The translations under genes were made by a program, and so were the position numbers. Shown in pieces: positions 24,198-33,901 of a stretch of DNA of 64,000 nucleotides (positions within the stretch are counted from its first letter, which is position 1; every line of letters starts with the position of its first letter). The stretch is from Butyrivibrio sp. (GTDB lineage: Bacteria > Bacillota > Clostridia > Lachnospirales > Lachnospiraceae), in contig JAMPEU010000014.1 in the NCBI GenBank assembly GCA_023664865.1, positions 1 through 64,000 on the forward strand, written 5' to 3'. The notes under the pieces were generated by a model that worked only from the letters and a program-made list of their open reading frames with translations, searched no databases and had not been told where the DNA came from.

Positions 24198-26703
24198 ATT
24201 CTTCCACCTCTTTATTCCCATTTTGTCGTAACCGTTCAGCCATGCCATCAGCAAGCTTCTCATACTCTTCCTGCGTCAATTCCGTTACATCTCCCGCCTC
24301 TACATAAGCGCTGACACTACCCCTGATAATCGCATTCATGCTGCCTGTCACCATACCGTCGATTTTACCGTGTACCAGACCGTCCACCTTGATAAGTCCC
24401 GTGACATTTTTGGTCCTAATCGGCATATTCATGACAAACGCCGTCTTTTCTATAATAGCGTCTCCCACCAGAAGAATCTGCGGCAGTACAAACATCGTAA
24501 TAAATATGGAAATCAGCGTACCGCGCCCTAAGCATTTACCAATGCCAAAGATAGCGACATCGGAGGTCAGCTTGCCAATCAAAATACCCGCCACAGCCAA
24601 CATAGTGCCGGAAGTAATAATCGTAGGGAACGAAAGATTCATGGTATTGATAATCGATTCCTTTCTTCCCATAGTTTTGCGCAAATCCGTGTAGCGGCTG
24701 GCGATAACGATAGCATAATCTATATTGGCGCCCATCTGGATAGAGCTGACTATCAGATAACCTAAGAAGAAGAGGTTATCATGCTGCAGAGTAGGCACTG
24801 AGAAATTAATCCAGATGCTGCCCTGTATTACCGCAATCAGCAAAATCGGCATGCCTGCAGATTTAAAGGTGAACAAAAGCACCACCAATACCACCAGAAT
24901 TGAAACGACGTTTACAACCATATTATCGCGCGAAAAAGTCTTCTGTAAATCATACTGGCTGACGGACTCGCCGCAGACAAGCACAGTGCCGTCATAATAT
25001 TTTCCTGCTATCTCATGTATTTTATCTAAGAAAGCAAACGTTTCTTCACTCTCTTCAGGCAGCGTCAGATATACAAGCATACGGCTGTAATTCTCTCCCT
25101 GAAGCTGGTTTTTGGCAAAATTCATCTGCTTATAAGCATCGTCAAGAGTTTCCTGCAAATCTGCCTCTAAAGTCACATAGCCTTCTTCCACTTCATCATA
25201 TACAAACATAAACATGTCGATTAAAGCCACCTGATAATCCGCCAGTCCATTGACTACCTTAGCATAATCCTCGTCATTGACCGCATATGCGGTATAGATT
25301 AATTCTGCCACTTCGTAGTCCAAGTCAATCAGCTCGGAAAACTGTCTGGGCGTAAGCTTATCGGTAAGATTATAGCCGTCCATCGCCTCAATATTGGCAA
25401 GCCCCATCGTATAATCCACTTCCGGGCAGGCGTCTAAATCGCGCAGCAGCGCTTTTTCATTGTCATAACTGCCTGACGGCACAATCAGCGCCACCATGTT
25501 CTCGCTGCCAAAATTCATCTCCTGCATTTCCTCCGCCTTCTGCACACTGTTCTGCAGCGGCGGCGTAACCGTGCTGTAACCGAAGACATACGGACAGTTC
25601 TTGGAAATCATATAGCCTGCGACAATCGCAATCAAAAAAAGCGGCGCCACAATATGCCTTGATACATATGCAAATTTTCCCACGATGGGGATATCCGGAA
25701 TGAAATTCTTATGCTTAGTAGTATCCATTAGTTTTGAAAACAGCATAATAACGCCCGGCATCAGTAAAAATACCGCGAACAGGCTTAAGATAATCGCCTT
25801 AATAAGCACGACTCCCAAATCCGGTCCCATCTTATACTGCATAAAAGTCATGGCAATCAGACCGCCTATAGTGGTAAGAGAACTTCCGGCTATCTCCGGA
25901 ATCGCCTTGCTAAGCGCAATAATCGTCGCTTCCCGCGCCTCATACTTGGCGTGTTCTTCTTTATATCTGTTTAAAAGAATAACCGCATAGTCCACCGATA
26001 AGGCAAGCTGCAATACGATTGTTACCGAATTGGATACAAAGGAAATAGTCCCTAACAAGAAGTTCGTACCCATCTGAATAACCGCGGCGGATAAAAAGGT
26101 GATAAGCAGCACAGGAATCTCCGCATACGCCTGAGTTGTCAAAAGCAGCACAGACACTACAATGACCGCTACCAGTACGGAAATCGTATTCATTTCCTGT
26201 CCAATCAGCTCAGCCTGCGTATTGCCAAGCCCCGTCGTCAGATAATAATCCGAATCCGCCAACAGCTCCTTAACCTTAGCTAACGCCTCAAGGCACGCAT
26301 CATCATTCTCATCATAATCGAAAGTAATATTATAATAGGCAGAACCGTTTGTATAATGCTCTGTAGAGTCATCAAAATCCACAGAAAAAACGCCGCCTAT
26401 GTTTTCTATTCGTTCACAGACTTCCTGCGCCTGCTCGTATGACACGTTGGCAAGCAGCACATTACATGTTCCATAGGTAATAAACTCCTCTTCCATAAGG
26501 TCGAGCCCCTGCCTTGTTTCCGTCGTCCCCGGCAGATAATACGACATGGAATTCTCCACCCCTACCCAATTCCTTGATATTGCGGAAAAAATAATCAGAA
26601 TGCCGAAAATCAGAAAAAAGAGATTTCTCTTATCTACGATAAATCCGCATATCTTCAGCATTACCTGATTCGCATTTTTCTCCGCACCGCCCTTATTCTC
26701 CAT
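24190..26703 (-). CDS. MMPL/RND-family transporter
   Basis: An 837-residue proton-driven transporter of the MMPL class. It has the expected duplication: one membrane helix (NLFFLIFGILIIFSAI), an extracellular domain, then five helices, repeated once. The family phrases SVDYAVILLNRYKEE (first half) and GANIDYAIVIASRYTD (second half) carry the acidic residues of the proton relay; SSLTTIGGLIAMTFM is also typical. MMPL proteins export lipids or other amphiphiles. The start MENKGGAEKNANQ follows AGGAGG. It is divergent from a TetR gene and cotranscribed with the GLUG protein. Confidence 0.93.
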   Translation of the reverse strand: MENKGGAEKNANQVMLKICGFIVDKRNLFFLIFGILIIFSAISRNWVGVENSMSYYLPGTTETRQGLDLMEEEFITYGTCNVLLANVSYEQAQEVCERIENIGGVFSVDFDDSTEHYTNGSAYYNITFDYDENDDACLEALAKVKELLADSDYYLTTGLGNTQAELIGQEMNTISVLVAVIVVSVLLLTTQAYAEIPVLLITFLSAAVIQMGTNFLLGTISFVSNSVTIVLQLALSVDYAVILLNRYKEEHAKYEAREATIIALSKAIPEIAGSSLTTIGGLIAMTFMQYKMGPDLGVVLIKAIILSLFAVFLLMPGVIMLFSKLMDTTKHKNFIPDIPIVGKFAYVSRHIVAPLFLIAIVAGYMISKNCPYVFGYSTVTPPLQNSVQKAEEMQEMNFGSENMVALIVPSGSYDNEKALLRDLDACPEVDYTMGLANIEAMDGYNLTDKLTPRQFSELIDLDYEVAELIYTAYAVNDEDYAKVVNGLADYQVALIDMFMFVYDEVEEGYVTLEADLQETLDDAYKQMNFAKNQLQGENYSRMLVYLTLPEESEETFAFLDKIHEIAGKYYDGTVLVCGESVSQYDLQKTFSRDNMVVNVVSILVVLVVLLFTFKSAGMPILLIAVIQGSIWINFSVPTLQHDNLFFLGYLIVSSIQMGANIDYAIVIASRYTDLRKTMGRKESIINTMNLSFPTIITSGTMLAVAGILIGKLTSDVAIFGIGKCLGRGTLISIFITMFVLPQILLVGDAIIEKTAFVMNMPIRTKNVTGLIKVDGLVHGKIDGMVTGSMNAIIRGSVSAYVEAGDVTELTQEEYEKLADGMAERLRQNGNKEVEEYV

Positions 26704-26751
26704 GCTAAATGTGCCTCCTTTAATGCTTTTTTCTTAATTTCCATAGACCAA

Positions 26752-26780
26752 TATATACGAAACAAATCCGGCAAAAACAA
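26752..26780 (-). promoter_or_regulatory. Predicted promoter of the MMPL-GLUG operon with operator half
   Basis: On the minus strand TTGTTT (26780-26775) and TATATA (26757-26752) are 17 bp apart. The spacer holds TTTTGCCGGA (26776-26767), the same 10-mer found in the tetR promoter. Confidence 0.55.
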
Positions 26781-26862
26781 CGGTCAATTTGCCACAAATG
26801 TGTAAATTTTGGACATTTTTAGCATATTTGATGGAAAATGCAGATATATTGGGGCGTATCTA

Positions 26863-26890
26863 TTGCAATTTTGCCGGACACATGTATAAT
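26863..26890 (+). promoter_or_regulatory. Predicted promoter of the TetR gene with operator half
   Basis: TTGCAA (26863-26868) and a perfect TATAAT (26885-26890) are 16 bp apart. The spacer begins TTTTGCCGGA (26869-26878), matching the spacer of the opposing MMPL promoter in inverted orientation. A shared sequence in both promoters of a divergent regulator/target pair is a strong operator candidate. Confidence 0.65.
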
Positions 26891-26969
26891 AATTATTGCA
26901 GCAGTTCAGCCATGCAGAATGATTGTACAATTAGAAAGCCTACATAAAAAAAGGGGGACATGCTCTCAT

Positions 26970-27560
26970 ATGAAGCATGAAGTCACATCACTTAATACCA
27001 AAAAAATGCTTGCCGCCTCTTTAAAGAGGCTGCTTAGAAGCAAATCTCTATCCAAAGTGACAGTAAGCGAGATTGTCACGGACTGCAAAGTGAACCGTAA
27101 GACCTTTTATTATCATTTTGAAAATATTTACGTTCTCCTGCGCTGGATGCTTAAACAAGAAGCGATTGAAGTCGTTAAGCAGATGGATTTGGTCACGAAT
27201 TATGAGGAAGCCATTTACTTTGTAATAGACTATATTGACGAAAATGAAGTGATTCTTAAAAACATTTATCATTCTATGGGAAAAGATGAACTGTCACAGT
27301 TTTTCCACCATGACCTTATCGAAGTGTCCGCGTCAATTATTGAAAAGGCGGCGCAGAAAAATGGGATAAACGCCCCGCAGGACTTTAAAGACCTCTTAAG
27401 CAGGTTTTATACCGGGGCAATCGCAAGCCTTATCCTTGAATGGATTGATAACGGATCTATCTCTGACCGTGAGAAAAGTATGCAGTATATCTCACTGATA
27501 TTCCACAACTCTATAACTAATATTCTTAAAGCTGCGGAGTCGGAGAATGCAGCTAATTAA
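26970..27560 (+). CDS. TetR/AcrR family regulator
   Basis: A 196-residue regulator. The N-terminal helix-turn-helix is TKKMLAASLKRLLRSKSLSKVTVSEIVTDCKVNRKTFYYHFENIY. The C-terminal domain looks like the DhaS-type TetR group (LRWMLKQEA, then a helical bundle ending SIMQYISLIFHNSI-like). I start at ATG 26970; 44 upstream in-frame codons cover the promoter and are not translated. It is transcribed away from the MMPL-GLUG operon and most likely represses it until a ligand binds. It converges on rsgA with a 12-bp gap. Confidence 0.9.
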   Translation: MKHEVTSLNTKKMLAASLKRLLRSKSLSKVTVSEIVTDCKVNRKTFYYHFENIYVLLRWMLKQEAIEVVKQMDLVTNYEEAIYFVIDYIDENEVILKNIYHSMGKDELSQFFHHDLIEVSASIIEKAAQKNGINAPQDFKDLLSRFYTGAIASLILEWIDNGSISDREKSMQYISLIFHNSITNILKAAESENAAN

Positions 27561-27572
27561 ACAGCATGAGTT

Positions 27573-28469
27573 TTAACGCCTTCTTCTCAACTCCTTAACT
27601 TCTTCATATATCTGTATGTAATTTTCATAGCGCACCCTGCTGATATCGCCGCGTTCTACCGCATCCTTAACACTGCACTCAGGCTCTTTTATATGCGCGC
27701 AGCTTGTGAAACGGCAGTAAGGCTCATATCGGCTGAATTCAGGATAATACGTGCGTATTTTTCTTTCTTCAATGCAAGAGATGTCAAGTGAAGTAAATCC
27801 CGGCGTATCCATAATGTAAGCTTCGTTCCCCAGCGCTATGATTTCTGAATGCCTTGTGGTATGGCGGCCTCTTTCAATCTTTTTACTAATGCTGCCGGTT
27901 TCCATCGCCGCCTCCGGATTAAGGCAGTTGATAAGCGTAGATTTTCCAACGCCGCTCGGACCGGCAAGAGTCGTCGTTTTTCCTGCAAGAACCAACTTTA
28001 GATCTTCTACGCTTTCCGGTTCAAGCGCGCTTATAAAAAATACCCTGTATCCACAATTTCCATACGCCGATAGCAAAGTATTTTTCTCTTCTTCCGTCGC
28101 TATATCCTGCTTATTGAAACATATAACACAGGCAAGATTTTGATTCCTCATATGAATCAGAAGTCGGTCAATCAGATTTAAATTAGGGGTTGGTTTAGTC
28201 ATGGCAAAAACAATCAACGCCTGGTCTATATTAGCTACTGCTGGACGTACCAGTTCATTCCTGCGTGGCAGGATTTCTGTGATATTCCCTTCCTTATCAT
28301 TCTCATCAAGCGCTTCAATACAGACATCATCGCCTACTAGCGGCTTTACATGAATCTTTCTGAAAATTCCTTTCGCCTTGCATGAATAGATGCCTTTTCC
28401 TTCCACATGCACATAATAAAATCCCGCAATTCCCTTAATAATCTTTCCTACCATCAGCCCTCTTCTCAT
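27573..28469 (-). CDS. rsgA: Ribosome small-subunit-dependent GTPase RsgA
   Basis: A 298-residue circularly permuted GTPase that helps mature the 30S subunit. The order is an N-terminal OB fold, then G4 (CFNKQD), G1 (AGPSGVGKSTLIN) and G3 (MDTPGF). A C-terminal zinc knuckle follows (CRFTSCAHIKEPECSV, giving the Cys-Cys-His-Cys ligands). The ATG at 28469 overlaps the pknB stop in an ATGA arrangement; an alternative ATG lies five codons in. Following pknB is its usual clostridial place. Confidence 0.95.
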   Translation of the reverse strand: MRRGLMVGKIIKGIAGFYYVHVEGKGIYSCKAKGIFRKIHVKPLVGDDVCIEALDENDKEGNITEILPRRNELVRPAVANIDQALIVFAMTKPTPNLNLIDRLLIHMRNQNLACVICFNKQDIATEEEKNTLLSAYGNCGYRVFFISALEPESVEDLKLVLAGKTTTLAGPSGVGKSTLINCLNPEAAMETGSISKKIERGRHTTRHSEIIALGNEAYIMDTPGFTSLDISCIEERKIRTYYPEFSRYEPYCRFTSCAHIKEPECSVKDAVERGDISRVRYENYIQIYEEVKELRRRR

Positions 28470-30604
28470 TCCTCTGTAAAATTAACCACTCTCGTAACTA
28501 TCTTATCCTCAGAAGTCCCTTCAATCATCATCGTCTCTCCGGTCTCCGGATTAGTCGTCGTAGTAGGCGGCGTCGTTACGGTAAACGTAAACTGGACTAC
28601 TCCCGTAGCGCACTTGATGCCGGAATAATTAGTCGTTATCGGAAACGAAGACGTCTGCGTGCTTAACAGCTGTGTACCGTCTGTAGCTAACAAAACCACG
28701 GAAACCGACATGCCCGGCTGATAATCAGGATCCTCTGTCGGTGCCGATATTCCTTCCGTATATTTATAGGTCACTTCCGTAGGACCTATGCTTACTTTTA
28801 AATCAATGGCTGTGCCTTTATCTACATATGAATCAGGCGAATAGCTCTGGTAACATACCTTATCCGTAAGCGAGACGTCCTCGTTTATGGTCTGTGTTAC
28901 AGTGCCAAGTTCCAGCCCATTTTCATGCAGCGTCACCATAGCGTCCATCTCCGTATATCCAATCAGGTTAGGAACTTTTACTTTCGCGTCCTCTTCTCCC
29001 AGACTCACCCATATGGTTATTGCCGCTCCTGCCGGAGCCGTCGTATCAGCTTCCGGCGACTGTGAGATTATATATCCTTTTTCAACTTCTGTACTGTAAT
29101 TCTCGGAAAGGCTTACGCTAAATCCCGCCTTTTCAAGAATGGAAGTCGCTTCCGACTGCGATTTGCCGGCAACTCCCGGCACGGGAACCCCATCGCTCCC
29201 CTGCGCTACCGTTAGAATTACATTTGTGTTCTTTTCCACCATCTCGCCCGCATTTTTGCTCGCCCTTATGACAATGCCTTCTTCGTAAGCGTCGGATACC
29301 TCGTACTGTATTTCGGGAGTCAGCCCCGCTTCCAGCAGCTCACGCTTTACATCGTCCAACGGTTTCCCTGCCACAGGCGGCATTTCCACTGTTTCAATCT
29401 GCTCTTCCTGCTCCTGTTCTTCTTCCAAAGAAGCTCCAAAATTGAACATGCCAAAAGTTCTTCCTACCATGAAAATAATGATTCCGCCGATTAAGAGCGC
29501 CGCCACTACTGCAAGAAAAGTAGTGAGTTTCTCCATTTTCGGATCGTAATCGTCATTTTCTTCGTAGTATTCTTCTTCGTCCTCGTCATCTTCCTCGTCT
29601 TCATCTTCATACTCTTCATAACGCTCGCGTTCATGATAATACTCTGAATTCTTTCTAAGGCGCATGGTATCGTCCATAGAGTCTCTTCTGTCAGTCTGTC
29701 TTTTTATCTGCGCCATATCTCTATCGGTAATCGTTCTGGTAGATGACTCCTCATCGGGATCAACCACCTTGACAAAATCCTCATCGGGATTTAAAAGCGA
29801 CTGTTTTAAATCCACAACCAGCTCATCCATGGACTGATATCTTCTGTCCGGACTCTTCTGGCAGCATTTGTATACAATCTGCTCGACGCTGACCGGAATT
29901 TCCGGCACAAACTCTCTCGGTGACGGAAGTTCCTCCTGAATATGTTTAATCGCAATCGCAACTGTGGTCTCACCGTTAAAAGGCAGACGTCCGGTAAGCA
30001 TCTCAAACATCGTGACGCCGAGCGAATAAATGTCGCTCTTTTCATCACTGTATCCGCCCCTTGCCTGTTCAGGCGAAGTATAATGCACGGAACCCATGAC
30101 ATTAGAAGTAATGGTATTGCTGGTCGCCGCCTTAGCAATGCCAAAATCTGTCACTTTAACTTTGCCTTCTTTGGATATAATAATATTCTGAGGCTTGATA
30201 TCCCTGTGGATTATATGGTTGCTGTGCGCAGCGGCTATTCCCATGGAAACCTGAATCGCTATGCTTATAGCCTCTTTTACGGAAAGCCTTGCCTTTTTCT
30301 CGATATATTTTTTTAAGGTAATGCCCTCTACTAACTCCATGACAATATAATGTATGCCGCCTTCCTCGCCGACATCATATACATTGACAATATTAGGGTG
30401 CATCAGACCTGCTGCCGCCTGCGCCTCTACCTGAAATTTGGAAACAAAATTCGCGTTTTCGCTAAACTCCTGTTTAAGTACCTTGACCGCCACAAACCTA
30501 TTCAGCTTGTGGTCTTTTGCCTTATATACATCCGACATGCCGCCGGTACCGATTTTTTCCAAAATCTCATATCTATCTCCAATTAACATTCCAATCTTAA
30601 TCAT
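28466..30604 (-). CDS. pknB: PASTA-domain serine/threonine protein kinase (PknB/PrkC)
   Basis: A 712-residue membrane kinase. The kinase domain (about 8-270) shows GTGGMSDVYKA (glycine loop), AVKVLK (lysine), HRDIKPQN (catalytic loop), DFGIAKA and the activation segment with HYTSPEQARGG. A long acidic linker rich in Asp, Glu and Tyr precedes one membrane helix (TTFLAVVAALLIGGIIIFMV). Three extracellular PASTA domains follow, then a Ser/Thr/Pro-rich tail. PASTA domains bind muropeptides or lipid II, linking growth and germination to phosphorylation. I start at ATG 30604, overlapping the stp stop by eight bases; the 20 codons upstream belong to the stp frame region. Confidence 0.96.
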   Translation of the reverse strand: MIKIGMLIGDRYEILEKIGTGGMSDVYKAKDHKLNRFVAVKVLKQEFSENANFVSKFQVEAQAAAGLMHPNIVNVYDVGEEGGIHYIVMELVEGITLKKYIEKKARLSVKEAISIAIQVSMGIAAAHSNHIIHRDIKPQNIIISKEGKVKVTDFGIAKAATSNTITSNVMGSVHYTSPEQARGGYSDEKSDIYSLGVTMFEMLTGRLPFNGETTVAIAIKHIQEELPSPREFVPEIPVSVEQIVYKCCQKSPDRRYQSMDELVVDLKQSLLNPDEDFVKVVDPDEESSTRTITDRDMAQIKRQTDRRDSMDDTMRLRKNSEYYHERERYEEYEDEDEEDDEDEEEYYEENDDYDPKMEKLTTFLAVVAALLIGGIIIFMVGRTFGMFNFGASLEEEQEQEEQIETVEMPPVAGKPLDDVKRELLEAGLTPEIQYEVSDAYEEGIVIRASKNAGEMVEKNTNVILTVAQGSDGVPVPGVAGKSQSEATSILEKAGFSVSLSENYSTEVEKGYIISQSPEADTTAPAGAAITIWVSLGEEDAKVKVPNLIGYTEMDAMVTLHENGLELGTVTQTINEDVSLTDKVCYQSYSPDSYVDKGTAIDLKVSIGPTEVTYKYTEGISAPTEDPDYQPGMSVSVVLLATDGTQLLSTQTSSFPITTNYSGIKCATGVVQFTFTVTTPPTTTTNPETGETMMIEGTSEDKIVTRVVNFTEE

Positions 30605-31343
30605 GTTCCACCTCATCTGCTGCTCTTTCAATAATAATGAGTGAAATATTATCTTTACCACCATTATTATTGGCAGTGCGAACCAATTCCTCTGCCATAT
30701 CCTTTAGGCTCTCTCCACTCTTTAAAATTTTCAATATATCTTCATCTTCTATCATATTCGTTAAGCCGTCAGAGCAAAGCAGTATCATATCGCCGACACG
30801 TACTTCCAGCGTAAATATATCCGCTTCCACAGTATCCTGTGCGCCGATTGCCCTGGTAATTATGTTTTTATCAGGATGGTTCCTTGCCGCTTCCCTGCTA
30901 ATGCTGCCCATCCTCACCATTTCTTCTACTAAAGAATGGTCTATGGTAATCTGCTCTATCTTATCATTAATAAGATAAAGCCTGCTGTCTCCCACATTGG
31001 CAACTTCAAGTTCGTTTCCGATACACGTTGCCATTACCACAGTTGTCCCCATTCCCGACAGTTTATCGTCCTGTAAGGACTTTAGTATGGTATAAGTATT
31101 CGCCTTGGAAATCGCCTTATTTAAGATAGCGACAGGCTCCTTTTCGTCTGTGGCTTTAATCTCCTCTATGATTGTCTCCACAGCATATCTGGATGCAAAG
31201 TCGCCCGCTTTATGCCCGCCCATACCGTCAGCTACGATAAATAAGTTAGGCAGACTGCCTACAGGCTCTTCCGAAGAAAAAACAAAATCCTGATTCAGTT
31301 GTCTTCTTAATCCTATATCCGTGATTGCATAGGTTTTTAGCAT
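30597..31343 (-). CDS. stp: PP2C-type protein phosphatase Stp (PrpC)
   Basis: A 248-residue metal-dependent phosphatase that reverses PknB phosphorylation. Family motifs are YAITDIGLRRQLNQD, FIVADGMGGHKAGDFAS, GMGTTVVMA, NVGDSRLYLI, RAIGAQ, LLCSDGLTNMIED and NGGKDNISLIII, covering the metal-binding aspartates. It is coupled to pknB by overlapping stop and start codons and follows rlmN by 10 bp. Confidence 0.96.
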   Translation of the reverse strand: MLKTYAITDIGLRRQLNQDFVFSSEEPVGSLPNLFIVADGMGGHKAGDFASRYAVETIIEEIKATDEKEPVAILNKAISKANTYTILKSLQDDKLSGMGTTVVMATCIGNELEVANVGDSRLYLINDKIEQITIDHSLVEEMVRMGSISREAARNHPDKNIITRAIGAQDTVEADIFTLEVRVGDMILLCSDGLTNMIEDEDILKILKSGESLKDMAEELVRTANNNGGKDNISLIIIERAADEVEHD

Positions 31344-31353
31344 TATTATCCCC

Positions 31354-32406
31354 CTATGACTGCTTAGTTAAAATTTTTCGCCTAAGCTGTCCGCAGGCGC
31401 CGTCGATGTCCCTGCCCAGTTCTCTTCTTATAGTAACATTTATTCCATTTTTTTCAAGATTATTTTTAAAAGCTTGTGCCGCCGCTTTGTCAGAACCCGC
31501 GTAGCTGCGCTCTTTAACCGGATTTACCGGAATCAGATTAATATGACAGTTCTGCCCTTTTATAAGCTTGATGAGCGCCTCAATATCTTCCGCCGTATCA
31601 TTGACGCCTCTTATCAGACTATATTCAAATGTAATGCGCCTGCCTGTCATTTCAAAATAGTATGTGCAGCTTTCCATTAATTCTTCCACAGAATATTTAT
31701 TTGCAATCGGCATAAGTCTTTGTCTTTTTTCATCTGTGGCAGCATGAAGCGACAGCGCCAGCGTAATATTCAGCCTCTCCTTAGCCAGCTGCCTCATCAT
31801 TGGTACAATGCCGCATGTCGATACCGTGACATTCCGCTGACTGATATGCAGTCCGTTCTCGTCTGTCAAAATCTTAATAAACTTAAGAAGATTATCATAA
31901 TTATCTAACGGTTCTCCTGTCCCCATCACTACTACATTGGATACTCTTTCGCCTATAAAAAGCGTGATAGAATAAATTTGTCCAAGCATTTCCGAGGGAA
32001 GCAGATTACGTTCTATGCCGCCTATGGCGGACGCGCAGAAAGCGCATCCCATCCTGCACCCGACCTGTGAGGAAATACAGACCGAATTGCCGTATTTATA
32101 GCGCATAAGCACGCTCTCCACCAGATTACCGTCCGGAAGTCCAAAAAGGAACTTCTTGGTTCCATCTTTTTGCGACTCCTGAACCTGTATAGTTTTCAAC
32201 GTCGTCAAAGTAAAATTTTCCCTGCACTTATCCCTCAGGCTCTTAGGGATATTAGTCATTTCTTCATAATCCCCCGCAAGCTTTATATGCAGCCACTCAT
32301 AGAGCTGTTTCGCCCTATATGGCTTCTCATTCAGTTTCTCCATCTCAGCTTTAAGTTCGTCAAGCGTCAGGGAGTTTATGTCTTTTTTTCCTTCTGTTTC
32401 GCTCAT
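31354..32406 (-). CDS. rlmN: Dual-specificity 23S rRNA/tRNA adenine-C2 methyltransferase RlmN
   Basis: A 350-residue radical-SAM enzyme that methylates C2 of A2503 in 23S rRNA and of A37 in some tRNAs. The cluster motif is C-R-M-G-C-A-F-C. Other marks are YRAKQLYEWLH near the N-terminus, VVVMGTGEPLDNYDN, NVTVSTCGIVP, LALSLHAATDEKR and INLIPVNPV. The C-terminal DIDGACGQLR includes the methyl-carrying cysteine. I start at MSETEGKK (32406). Confidence 0.95.
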   Translation of the reverse strand: MSETEGKKDINSLTLDELKAEMEKLNEKPYRAKQLYEWLHIKLAGDYEEMTNIPKSLRDKCRENFTLTTLKTIQVQESQKDGTKKFLFGLPDGNLVESVLMRYKYGNSVCISSQVGCRMGCAFCASAIGGIERNLLPSEMLGQIYSITLFIGERVSNVVVMGTGEPLDNYDNLLKFIKILTDENGLHISQRNVTVSTCGIVPMMRQLAKERLNITLALSLHAATDEKRQRLMPIANKYSVEELMESCTYYFEMTGRRITFEYSLIRGVNDTAEDIEALIKLIKGQNCHINLIPVNPVKERSYAGSDKAAAQAFKNNLEKNGINVTIRRELGRDIDGACGQLRRKILTKQS

Positions 32407-32469
32407 ATTACGCACATACCTTTTCTTCCAATTTCTCCACAATCATTGCAATTCCCAATCTGCATCTTT

Positions 32470-33831
32470 TCAACATTCTTTTCTTAGTTTGGCAAGAAAA
32501 AATCCATCGCTCTTATGGACTCCGGGGAGAAGCTGCAACATTCCGCGCCCGCCTTCCTCTTTTCTTAGTTCTTCCGGCAGATACTGGCTCATGCTCTCTT
32601 TTTTAAATGGGAACTCTTCACAAAACCACTCTGCCATTTTCTCATTTTCTTCCGGATTTATCGTACAAGTGCTATACATCAGCACGCCGCCGTCTTTCAC
32701 ATAAGACGCAGCATTCCTAAGAATATCTTTTTGCAGCTTGGTAATCTCTTTAAGCGACTGTGCGCTTACATGATACTTAATATCCTGTTTCTTACCGATA
32801 ACGCCAAGCCCCGAACACGGGACATCGGCTATAACCACATCAGCTGCTTGGTACAAATCTTCCCTGTATATTACGGCGTCGTTTACTGCCGTTATCACAT
32901 TCGCCTTTCCCATTCTAATACGGTTTTCTTCGAGTTTTGCGACTTTTTTCTCAGTCAAGTCATATGAAAGAACCCTGCCTGTCCCTGCGAGCTTAGATGC
33001 AGCATGAAGGGATTTCCCGCCCGGCGACGCACACAAATCTACTATCGTCTGTCCTTCCTTTATTCCGGCGGCTTCCACCACCAGCATAGAACTTATATCC
33101 TGTACGCTGAAAAGCCCCTTATCGTAACCGTACAGATTTCTCAAGCCTTCGACTTTCTCTATCTGTACGGCATAAGGCAGATATGGATGTTTAGTTATTT
33201 TTGCGACATTTTTCTTCCATTCTTCCAAGAGGGCGTTCCGCTCTTCTTCACCCAGCCGCTCCTCTAGGCGCAGCGTAATGGGCGCGCTCTGTAAAAAGGC
33301 GGCAAGCATTTTCTCTACTGTTACCATGTCATAAGAGTGCAGGAAATGCTCTATCAACCACTCCGGCATGGAATAGGCGACCGACAGATAAGCAAGCGGC
33401 TCTTTATCCTTATCCGGATATGACAGTTCACCTTTTTGCCTGGATACAGTTCTTAAGACGCCGTTTACATAGCCTTGAAGCGATGTGAACTTACGTTTCT
33501 TCACAATTTTCACTGCCTCATTGCATACCGCCGCGTCAGGTACGGCAGCCATGAATAAAATCTGATAGACGCTCATTCTAAGCAGCGCGCGTATAAACGG
33601 TTTCATTTTTCGTACAGGTATTGTGGAGATGCCGTTAAGTATATAGTCAATCTGTATCCTTCTCTCGACGGTTCCCTCGGTTACTCTTTTTATAAAAGCC
33701 TTATCCCTTGCGTCCGGATAATCATACCTTTCCAATGTATCCGCAAGCAGCAGATTTACATATGCGTCAGTCTTTTCAAGCTCTAACAGCATATCTACGA
33801 TAATTTCTCTTGTATTAATTAAAACAGCCAT
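32470..33831 (-). CDS. rsmB: 16S rRNA m5C967 methyltransferase RsmB
   Basis: A 453-residue enzyme with an N-terminal NusB-like helical domain (about 1-140) and a Rossmann methyltransferase domain. Motifs are VDLCASPGGKSLHAAS (SAM), DVPCSGLGVIGKKQDIKY (motif IV cysteine) and LMYSTCTINPEENE (motif VI catalytic cysteine). It lies between the Zn peptidase and rlmN genes, the usual order. Confidence 0.95.
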   Translation of the reverse strand: MAVLINTREIIVDMLLELEKTDAYVNLLLADTLERYDYPDARDKAFIKRVTEGTVERRIQIDYILNGISTIPVRKMKPFIRALLRMSVYQILFMAAVPDAAVCNEAVKIVKKRKFTSLQGYVNGVLRTVSRQKGELSYPDKDKEPLAYLSVAYSMPEWLIEHFLHSYDMVTVEKMLAAFLQSAPITLRLEERLGEEERNALLEEWKKNVAKITKHPYLPYAVQIEKVEGLRNLYGYDKGLFSVQDISSMLVVEAAGIKEGQTIVDLCASPGGKSLHAASKLAGTGRVLSYDLTEKKVAKLEENRIRMGKANVITAVNDAVIYREDLYQAADVVIADVPCSGLGVIGKKQDIKYHVSAQSLKEITKLQKDILRNAASYVKDGGVLMYSTCTINPEENEKMAEWFCEEFPFKKESMSQYLPEELRKEEGGRGMLQLLPGVHKSDGFFLAKLRKEC

Positions 33832-33901
33832 ATAAAATCCCTTAAATTAACAATTATTCCCATGCCTTCCACATCTGCCACATCTTCTAATCCATCTGTA
33901 T

